Positions 58,278 to 64,000 of a DNA stretch of 64,000 nucleotides are shown here, piece after piece. The notes beneath the pieces are model-generated. The model had not been told where the DNA came from, searched no databases, and saw only the letters and a list, made by a program, of their open reading frames with translations. The stretch lies in the NCBI RefSeq assembly GCF_030816485.1, contig NZ_JAUSYC010000001.1:3782001-3846000 (forward strand). The letters run 5' to 3'. Source of the stretch: Arthrobacter sp. B1I2 (GTDB lineage Bacteria; Actinomycetota; Actinomycetes; Actinomycetales; Micrococcaceae). Within the stretch, counting starts at the first letter, position 1, and each line of letters begins with the position of its first letter. The position numbers and the translations under genes were made by a program.

Positions 58278-59108
58278 GTGATGCCCTGGCGTCCGCCGTC
58301 CAACGACCGTTTCTACCGGCTGATCGTCCGGACCGGGCAATTCCTGCGCTGGGCCCTGCGGCTGGACATCCAGGCAACAGGCATGGAACACCTGCCCGCC
58401 ACGGGACTGCCCGGCGGGGCGCCCCGGCAGGTAACACCCGGGAACGGGGCGGTTTTCGCCGTCACGCACTTCGGCTACCTGGACTTTGCCGTACTCGAGC
58501 TGATCCTGTGGAGGCGGGACCGAGCCCAGCTGCGGTTCCTGGTCCACCAGGGCGCTGCGGACCATTGGCTTACCGGCCCCGCCATCAGCGCCAGCGGCCA
58601 CGTGGTGGTGGGCTATACGGACCGCTCCGACGCCTACGACGCCGCCGTGGCCAAGTTGCGGGAGGGCGAGTACCTGGCGGTGTTCCCGGAGGCGGGGGTC
58701 AGCCGCAGCTTCACCGTCCGCGAGTGCCGAACGGGGGCTGTGCGGATGGCTGCGGACGCGAACGTTCCGGTGATTCCGGTATCCATCTGGGGCGCCCACC
58801 GGGTGTTGACCCGCGGGCACGGCTTTTCCCTGCGCCGCAGCTGGCGGGCCCCGGTGCGGGTCCACGTCGGTGAACCGATGATGGTTGAAGCTGGCGGTGA
58901 CGTGGAGGCGGCCACGGAAGTGCTGCGCAGCACCCTGCAGTCAGGGATCGACCACTGCATCGCCGGCTTTCCGCTCCAACCCGAACCCGGGGCGTGGTGG
59001 ATGCCGGCGCACCTGGGCGGCAGCGCCCCGACCGACGCCGAGCGGCAGCTCCTGGACGCCGCGGACATAGCTGCGGGCCGCCGTCGTGCTCCCCGCCAAA
59101 GCAGGTAG
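58278..59108 (+). CDS. PlsC-type lysophospholipid/1-acylglycerol-3-phosphate acyltransferase
   Basis: A 276-residue acyltransferase. The H-x4-D motif is VTHFGYLDFAVLEL, and the acceptor-phosphate-binding stretch is VFPEAGVSRSFTVRECRTGA, with IPVSIWGAHRV following. There is no long membrane span; the N-terminal FLRWALRLDIQATGMEHLPA is amphipathic. It would acylate lysophospholipid or a similar acceptor at the inner membrane face. GTG 58278 with in-frame ATG at 58281 both possible. A long bidirectional terminator begins at its stop codon. Confidence 0.85.
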   Translation: MMPWRPPSNDRFYRLIVRTGQFLRWALRLDIQATGMEHLPATGLPGGAPRQVTPGNGAVFAVTHFGYLDFAVLELILWRRDRAQLRFLVHQGAADHWLTGPAISASGHVVVGYTDRSDAYDAAVAKLREGEYLAVFPEAGVSRSFTVRECRTGAVRMAADANVPVIPVSIWGAHRVLTRGHGFSLRRSWRAPVRVHVGEPMMVEAGGDVEAATEVLRSTLQSGIDHCIAGFPLQPEPGAWWMPAHLGGSAPTDAERQLLDAADIAAGRRRAPRQSR

Positions 59109-59152
59109 CGCCCAGTGCCGTCGTGACGGGTCACAACGGCACTGGGCGCTAC
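59105..59152. terminator. Long hairpin between convergent genes, bidirectional terminator
   Basis: GTAGCGCCCAGTGCCGT (59105-59121) and ACGGCACTGGGCGCTAC (59136-59152) are exact complements with a 14-nt loop. It lies between the acyltransferase stop and the convergent GNAT gene. A further direct copy of GCGCTACTCA follows at 59162-59171. Confidence 0.85.
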
Positions 59153-59208
59153 TCACATTTTGCGCTACTCAGGTGGGCTGGGCTTTCCCGGTGGGGCGGG
59201 AGTGGCGT

Positions 59209-60255
59209 CTAGTCCGAGACCACCAGGGTTTCCGGGCCCGCCAACCGTGCTTTGCCGCTTTCCAGGAGGGGCTCGACGGCGGCACGCAGGGCGGTCATGG
59301 AATCGTCCAGTTCCAGCATTACCGGGTGCTGGTACGCGATCAGGGCGAGCATGTCCCGGACCGCCTCGGCAGCATCATCGGCCGCCAGCGCCGGCTCATG
59401 CCCTACGAAAACGTCGGTGGGGGTTTCCGTTCCTGTGCCCCCGGTACCGTGGCTTTCCGTATGGGGTGCGGTGTCAGGGTCGGCAGGGGCCGCGTAGCTG
59501 ACGGCAAACGCGCGGATGCGGCCCCTCCGGCTCGGCGCCACACCGGCGCCGAACGCCGATTCCGGCTCGGCCCGCAGCACGATGGCGCCGTGGGCTCCGG
59601 TGAGCTCGTCCAGGAACAGCTTCTGCACCTGCCCCACGGACAGCACGCCCGGGGAATCCCAGCCATGGATGGAGGTGTAGTACCGGCCCACCACGTCGGT
59701 CAGCTCCACGGAACCGGTGGCCAGGTCCATCACGATGTCCGAGCCGGCGTTCTCGCCGCTGGCCGCGCCGCCGTCGTCCCTGGCCGGGAACACAGGCAGC
59801 CGCAGGGCGCCGGGCTCCACCACCACCAGACGGGAACGCTGGATGGGCGCCAGCCCGAACGCTTCGGCGAAGGCGGCACCGGCGGTGCCGGGCTCCACCT
59901 TGGCGCGCAGCTTGGTGACGCCCGACGGCGCCTGTTCGGCTTCGCGCCGCAGCATGGTCAGGAGGCTGGCCCCGATCCCCGTCCGGCGGTGGTCCCTTGC
60001 CACTTCGATGTAGGTCCACAGGCGTTCCGGGTGCAGGGACGCTTCATAGACGACGCCGGCCGCCACCGGGATGCCGACGCCGTCGATGACGTCCTCGGCC
60101 ACGATGCAGCGGCGCCACGGGCTGCCGTCCCTCCCGTTGGAGGAAACGGCAAGGGCGCCGCGGAACTGCCGGGCCTGGGCGGTGTCCGGGTCACCCCAGA
60201 TTTCCAGGAGCGCCAGGTCGTCGCCGTCCCGCCATTCGCGGTATTCGATGGCCAT
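59209..60255 (-). CDS. GNAT family N-acetyltransferase, two-domain
   Basis: A 348-residue protein with an N-terminal GNAT domain (TYIEVARDHRRTGIGASLLT is the acetyl-CoA loop) and a C-terminal half of about 170 residues that is also GNAT-like in outline (YYTSIHGWDSPGVLSVGQVQ; AVRDMLALIAYQHPVMLELD) but without a clear acetyl-CoA loop. Substrate unknown. Its start is 2 nt after the glyS stop, so it is co-transcribed with glyS. Confidence 0.82.
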   Translation of the reverse strand: MAIEYREWRDGDDLALLEIWGDPDTAQARQFRGALAVSSNGRDGSPWRRCIVAEDVIDGVGIPVAAGVVYEASLHPERLWTYIEVARDHRRTGIGASLLTMLRREAEQAPSGVTKLRAKVEPGTAGAAFAEAFGLAPIQRSRLVVVEPGALRLPVFPARDDGGAASGENAGSDIVMDLATGSVELTDVVGRYYTSIHGWDSPGVLSVGQVQKLFLDELTGAHGAIVLRAEPESAFGAGVAPSRRGRIRAFAVSYAAPADPDTAPHTESHGTGGTGTETPTDVFVGHEPALAADDAAEAVRDMLALIAYQHPVMLELDDSMTALRAAVEPLLESGKARLAGPETLVVSD

Positions 60256-60257
60256 GC

Positions 60258-61643
60258 TCAGGCGCCGATCAGCCGTGCCGCCAGGTAGCCCTCCACCTTG
60301 TCCAGGGAGACGCGTTCCTGGCTCATGGTGTCCCGCTCGCGGATGGTGACGGCCTGGTCCTCGAGCGTGTCGAAGTCCACGGTGATGCAGAACGGGGTGC
60401 CGATTTCGTCCTGGCGGCGGTAGCGGCGGCCGATGGCGCCGGCGTCGTCGAAGTCGATGTTCCAGTTCTTGCGCAGCTGCGCGCCCAGGGCCTTGGCTTT
60501 CGGGGACAGGTCCTCGTTGCGGCTCAGCGGCAGCACAGCGGCCTTGACCGGAGCCAGGCGCGGGTCCAGCTTCAGGACGGTGCGGACGTCCACGCCGCCC
60601 TTGGCGTTGGGGGCCTCATCCTCGGTGTAGGCGTCCACCAGGAACGCCATGAAGGACCTGGTCAGGCCGGCCGCGGGCTCAATGACGTAGGGGGTGTAGC
60701 GCTCGTTGGTGGCCTGGTTGAAGTAGCTCAGGTCTGTCCCGGAGGCCTTGGCGTGGGTGGAGAGGTCGAAGTCGGTGCGGTTGGCGATGCCTTCCAGCTC
60801 GCCCCACTCGGAGCCCTGGAAGCCGAAGCGGTACTCGATGTCCGTGGTGCCCTTGGAGTAGTGGCTGAGCTTTTCCTTGGGGTGCTCGTAGAAGCGCAGG
60901 TTTTCCTCGCGGATGCCCAGGCCGGTGTACCAGGCCATGCGCTCCTTCATCCAGTACTGGTGCCATTCCTCATCGGTGCCGGGCTCCACGAAGAACTCCA
61001 TTTCCATCTGTTCGAACTCGCGGGTGCGGAAGATGAAGTTTCCGGGCGTGATCTCGTTGCGGAAGGACTTGCCGATCTGGCCGATGCCGAACGGCGGTTT
61101 CTTCCGGGACGTGGTGAGCACGTTGTTGAAGTTCACGAAGATGCCCTGGGCGGTTTCGGGGCGCAGGTAGTGCAGGCCTTCCTCGTTGGCCACCGGGCCC
61201 AGGTAGGTCTTGAGCAGGCCGGAGAACTCCTGCGGCTCGGTCCACTGGCCGCGGGTGCCGCAGTTGGCGCAGGCGATGTCCTTCAAGCCGTTCTCCGCCG
61301 GGCGGCCCTTCTTTTCCTCGTACTCTTCCTCGAGGTGGTCCGCGCGGTAGCGCTTGTGGCAGGAAAGGCATTCCACCAGGGGGTCGGAGAAGACCTCCAC
61401 GTGGCCTGAGGCTTCCCATACCTGGCGGGGCAGGATGACGGAGGAGTCCAGGCCCACTACGTCCTCGCGGCCGCGGACCATGGACTGCCACCACTGGCGC
61501 TTGATGTTTTCCTTCAGCTCCGCGCCCAGGGGCCCGTAGTCCCAGGCAGAACGCGAGCCCCCGTAGATCTCACCGGCCTGGAACACGAAGCCCCTCCGCT
61601 TGGAGAGGGAAATGACCTGGTCGAGGACGGATTTTGCTGCCAT
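60258..61643 (-). CDS. glyS: Glycyl-tRNA synthetase, alpha2-type
   Basis: Charges tRNA-Gly; the single-chain homodimeric class II enzyme (461 residues), not the alpha2beta2 type. It shows [24 protein letters not shown], given here as residues about 14-37, a zinc-type insert with [15 protein letters not shown] and CANCGTRG, motif 2 [20 protein letters not shown], motif 3 [18 protein letters not shown], and the anticodon-binding domain. Normal length. ATG 61641-61643. Symbol glyS follows actinobacterial usage (glyQS elsewhere). Confidence 0.97.
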   Translation of the reverse strand: MAAKSVLDQVISLSKRRGFVFQAGEIYGGSRSAWDYGPLGAELKENIKRQWWQSMVRGREDVVGLDSSVILPRQVWEASGHVEVFSDPLVECLSCHKRYRADHLEEEYEEKKGRPAENGLKDIACANCGTRGQWTEPQEFSGLLKTYLGPVANEEGLHYLRPETAQGIFVNFNNVLTTSRKKPPFGIGQIGKSFRNEITPGNFIFRTREFEQMEMEFFVEPGTDEEWHQYWMKERMAWYTGLGIREENLRFYEHPKEKLSHYSKGTTDIEYRFGFQGSEWGELEGIANRTDFDLSTHAKASGTDLSYFNQATNERYTPYVIEPAAGLTRSFMAFLVDAYTEDEAPNAKGGVDVRTVLKLDPRLAPVKAAVLPLSRNEDLSPKAKALGAQLRKNWNIDFDDAGAIGRRYRRQDEIGTPFCITVDFDTLEDQAVTIRERDTMSQERVSLDKVEGYLAARLIGA

Positions 61644-61774
61644 GGGGTAACTCCAATTTCTACAGGGCCGCTGGGTGCGGTCCGCGGGTTGTCAGGCCCC
61701 GGCCGCCGTATGCCGTGGGGCACAGTGGGCAACGCGCCGGGGCGAAGGAAGGAAGATGGTGGAAAGCTCGTGTC

Positions 61775-62773
61775 CTAGCGTACCGGCCGCTGCCTGCGGA
61801 GCGCGCCCCGCGGCCAGGGGAGGGTTGCCAGGACGATAGCGGCCAGGGTCAGCAGTGTTCCCAGGATGGTGGCCGGAGCGACGACGGTGCCCGGGGCGGG
61901 CAGCGCAAGGTCCAGTGCCAGCGAGCCGAGCAACTGGCCGGCGATCATGCCCAGCCCGGTGACCAGCACGCCGAGGCTGCGGACCAGCAGGGCGCCGAGT
62001 CCGATGAAAACGCAGCCCATGGGACCGCCCAGGTAGTACCACCATTCGGAGGGCAGCGGGTTGGCGGGACCGGCCACCGCCAGCTTCACCGCGAGCGCGG
62101 CCCAGAGCACCGTGCAGCCTGCCACGAAGTTGACCAGCGTGGCCGCGATCGGGGTGCCGTAGTGGACGGTGGCTGTGCCGTTCATGGCCTGCTGGAAGCT
62201 CATGAGGAAGCCCGCGGCCACCGGGAGCAGGATGGGAAGCACCAGGGAGCCCGGACCGCCGTCGGTTCCGCCCGCCCCGGTGCCGCTGAACCGGGGCGAG
62301 ACCGCCCAGGCGACGGCGGCGATGGTCAGGACAGAGCCGAGGATGCGGATGCCGGTGACGGATTTCTTCCCGGCCGGTCCGATTCCCAGCCGGTCCACCA
62401 GCAGGCCGCTCACGGTTTGCCCGGTAACCGTGGCGACGGTGAAAAGGGCCACGCCCAGGATGCCCACGGTGAAGGACTGGGCAAAAACGAACAACGCGCC
62501 GATGGCGCCGGCCACCACGTAGATGCGCGGGAAAGCCCGGCTGCGGACCGCCGGAAGGATGCTGGCCAGACCGGCGCGGCCCCGCGGCAGGACCAGCGAA
62601 ATGACGATCATGACCAGCAGGCCTGTGCTGAAACTCACGGCAGCCGCGGCGATCCCGTCATTGAGGCGGGCGCCCAGGGCCCCGTTGATACGGCCCTGGA
62701 CGGGAATGGCGAGGCCGGAGCCTACCGCCAGGGGCAGGCCTGCGAGCACCGGCAGGCGGGGAGGGGAGGTCAT
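61775..62773 (-). CDS. DMT family transporter (DUF606/YdcZ-like)
   Basis: A 332-residue membrane protein with about ten spans arranged as two five-span repeats, fused in one chain: LPLAVGSGLAIPVQGRINGA is the DUF606 start and SFQQAMNGTATVHYGTPIAA begins the second repeat. Single-repeat YdcZ proteins are half this size, so this is the fused form. Substrate unknown. ATG 62771-62773 follows AAGGTGG at 5 nt; an upstream GTG at 62782 is less likely. Divergent from the S4 gene 32 nt away. Confidence 0.85.
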   Translation of the reverse strand: MTSPPRLPVLAGLPLAVGSGLAIPVQGRINGALGARLNDGIAAAAVSFSTGLLVMIVISLVLPRGRAGLASILPAVRSRAFPRIYVVAGAIGALFVFAQSFTVGILGVALFTVATVTGQTVSGLLVDRLGIGPAGKKSVTGIRILGSVLTIAAVAWAVSPRFSGTGAGGTDGGPGSLVLPILLPVAAGFLMSFQQAMNGTATVHYGTPIAATLVNFVAGCTVLWAALAVKLAVAGPANPLPSEWWYYLGGPMGCVFIGLGALLVRSLGVLVTGLGMIAGQLLGSLALDLALPAPGTVVAPATILGTLLTLAAIVLATLPWPRGALRRQRPVR

Positions 62774-62805
62774 TGAATCCACCTTAGTTCAGGCATTATT
62801 GCTCT

Positions 62806-63039
62806 ATGAGCAACCCCATTGACGATGTCCCCATCCGCGACAGCATGATCCGGCTGGGCCAGCTGCTGAAGCTCGCCAACCTCGTGGAGGACGGTGTGGA
62901 GGCAACGGAGCTCATCCGGAACGGACTGGTCAAGGTCAACGATGAAATCGATGACCGGCGGGGCCGCCAGCTGCACAACGGCGACACCGTCACCGTCAAC
63001 GGCCGGACCGTCCGCGTGGTGGCCCCCGAAGCGGACTGA
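62806..63039 (+). CDS. RNA-binding S4 domain protein
   Basis: A 77-residue S4-domain protein: IRLGQLLKLANLVEDGVEAT then IRNGLVKVNDEIDDRRGRQL, HNGDTVTVNGRTVRVV. The size and sequence resemble YaaA/RlbA-type stand-alone S4 proteins that bind structured RNA, often ribosome related. Role in this organism unknown. ATG 62806-62808. Confidence 0.9.
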   Translation: MSNPIDDVPIRDSMIRLGQLLKLANLVEDGVEATELIRNGLVKVNDEIDDRRGRQLHNGDTVTVNGRTVRVVAPEAD

Positions 63040-63091
63040 ACCAGCGGCTGCCCGAACCCAACCTTGGGGCCTGCCCGCCGCCGTCGTACTG

Positions 63092-63742
63092 CTATTTGTT
63101 CAGCACCTCGTGCGTGAGGAACTCCCCCACGTGCCCGATCTCCTGCTGGTTGATGCCGTGCCACATGCCCGTGTACAGCACCTTGGTGAGCTTGACGTGC
63201 TTGCGGACCCAGCCCATGGTGAACTCGACCTTGTCCTGGGTGATCACCGGGTCCTGCTGGTCCCGGCCCCAGAACATGGGCACGGTCCCGTCCAGCTCAT
63301 CGTCCCTGAACGAAGGGTCGCCGGCGGCGTCCACCACGAAGCCTGAGAGTCCGACGACGGCAGCGAAGTCCGTGGGCCGCTGCCGCAGGAGCGTGGTTGC
63401 CATGGCCATACCCATGGAGAAACCGAGCAGGGTCACGGACGGGTGCCCCACCCGGATGGTGTCGATCCAGTCGAGCACGTACTCCGAGGCCTTCTTGACC
63501 GGGTCCAGGGAGTAGTCGATGGAGGCCGTGAGCGGGAACCAGGTGAACCCGGGGCCCATGGCGATGGGTGCGCGCACAGATGCGACGGCGAAGTCCCCGG
63601 GCAGCATGTCGGCCAGGCTGAGCAGGTCCTGCTCGTTGGCGCCGTAGCCATGCAGCAGCACCAGCAGCGGCTTGCCGGTGCGCTGGTCTTCCGGATGGGA
63701 CCACAGGACAACGGGGGCGGGAAATACTTCGGCGTCAGTCAT
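63092..63742 (-). CDS. Carboxylesterase/phospholipase-type alpha/beta hydrolase
   Basis: A 216-residue hydrolase. The first strand LLVLLHGYGANEQDLLSLAD carries the HGxG oxyanion motif, the nucleophile elbow is GFSMG (LLGFSMGMAMATTLL), the acid is in WGRDQQDPVI and the His is probably in YTGMWHGINQ. It resembles YpfH-type phospholipase/carboxylesterases. ATG 63740-63742 follows GGAAACC; ATG 63751 is an alternative with poorer spacing. Divergent from the SGNH hydrolase gene. Confidence 0.85.
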   Translation of the reverse strand: MTDAEVFPAPVVLWSHPEDQRTGKPLLVLLHGYGANEQDLLSLADMLPGDFAVASVRAPIAMGPGFTWFPLTASIDYSLDPVKKASEYVLDWIDTIRVGHPSVTLLGFSMGMAMATTLLRQRPTDFAAVVGLSGFVVDAAGDPSFRDDELDGTVPMFWGRDQQDPVITQDKVEFTMGWVRKHVKLTKVLYTGMWHGINQQEIGHVGEFLTHEVLNK

Positions 63743-63820
63743 GGTTTCCATTCATACCAGTTACCCACAGGTAACAACCTACGTTGGCGTAGCCAGCGAC
63801 CCGGAAGGCAGGATAGGACC

Positions 63821-64000
63821 GTGACTGACGCAAGTGCCGCTTCCACCTTTCCCGTTCCCGCCGGATCCCACCCCTGGACCCGGTATGTGGCAATGGGTGA
63901 CTCCTTCACCGAGGGCATCGGCGACCCCGAACCCTCACGCCCCGGCGGCCACCGCGGCTGGGCCGACCGGGTGGCCGAAGAGCTGGGCCGGACCCAGCCG
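63821..64000 (+). CDS. SGNH/GDSL hydrolase, N-terminal part cut by window edge
   Basis: Sixty codons are present. The block I motif is VAMGDSFTEGIGDPEPS with the catalytic Ser in GDS, followed by RGWADRVAEELGR, standard for actinobacterial SGNH/GDSL esterases. GTG 63821-63823 is the likely start, with AGGA at 63810-63816. The rest lies outside the window, so further domains cannot be judged. Confidence 0.88.
   Translation, partial: MTDASAASTFPVPAGSHPWTRYVAMGDSFTEGIGDPEPSRPGGHRGWADRVAEELGRTQP

Noticed and set aside
1..64000. Insertion sequences, integrons or plasmid functions
   Set aside because: No transposase, integrase, resolvase or replication initiator motif was seen on either strand.

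Overview
The window is a high-GC actinobacterial chromosome segment, most likely from the Micrococcaceae (Arthrobacter or Pseudarthrobacter). The evidence is very high third-position GC, frequent GTG and TTG starts, 4-nt ATGA/GTGA gene overlaps, and an actinobacterial gene order: rpsB-tsf-pyrH-frr-cdsA, dxr-rip1/rseP-ispG-GNAT-proS, an rpsB-divergent M23 peptidase, and a mycobacterial-type leucine operon. I see no CRISPR array, prophage, insertion sequence or rRNA. Three tRNA genes are present (one CAT anticodon, two tandem tRNA-Asn).

Layout. 1-11.4 kb (minus strand): a truncated PLP decarboxylase, a TauE/SafE permease, proS with a one-base frameshift, a lipoprotein, GNAT, ispG, YciI, a SatD-type regulator with a membrane partner and an operator-like palindrome, an Rip1/RseP site-2 protease and dxr. 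11.5-13 kb: a lipase-maturation-factor homologue. 13-21.3 kb: a seven-gene leucine/isovalerate operon (acyl-CoA carboxylase beta and alpha, acyl-CoA dehydrogenase, CoA-transferase A and B, MaoC, CitE-like lyase) with a divergent TetR regulator. 22-26.3 kb: branched-chain 2-oxoacid dehydrogenase E1alpha-E1beta-E2 with a divergent Lrp regulator. Together these two loci can carry branched-chain keto acids to acetyl-CoA and acetoacetate. 27-33.8 kb: two solute:sodium (acetate/pyruvate-type) symporter operons flank a LytS/LytTR two-component system.

33.8-39.9 kb: a DivIVA-repeat protein, cdsA, frr, pyrH (one-base frameshift), tsf, rpsB and a divergent M23 peptidase. 39.9-47.7 kb: an acyl-CoA dehydrogenase whose promoter palindrome resembles that of the leucine operon, a CAT tRNA, envelope-lipid genes (GT4 glycosyltransferase, CDP-alcohol phosphatidyltransferase, holin-like membrane protein), transporters and two tRNA-Asn genes. 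47.7-57.4 kb: dnaG, a five-gene redox cluster (small exported protein, ApbE, ferric-reductase-like haem protein, NuoF-like flavoprotein, 3-Cys ferredoxin), dgt, dusB-type gene and YibE/F. 57.4-64 kb: alpha/beta hydrolase, PlsC acyltransferase, GNAT, glyS, DMT transporter, S4 protein, esterase and a truncated SGNH hydrolase.

The best candidates for something new are the redox cluster at 49.7-53.2 kb, which has a flavin-attaching enzyme but no recognisable flavin-accepting protein, and the near-identical operators at 21.18 and 41.17 kb. Both frameshifts are single-base homopolymer extensions in essential genes, so sequencing error is the likeliest cause. All assignments come from reading the sequence; no database search was run.
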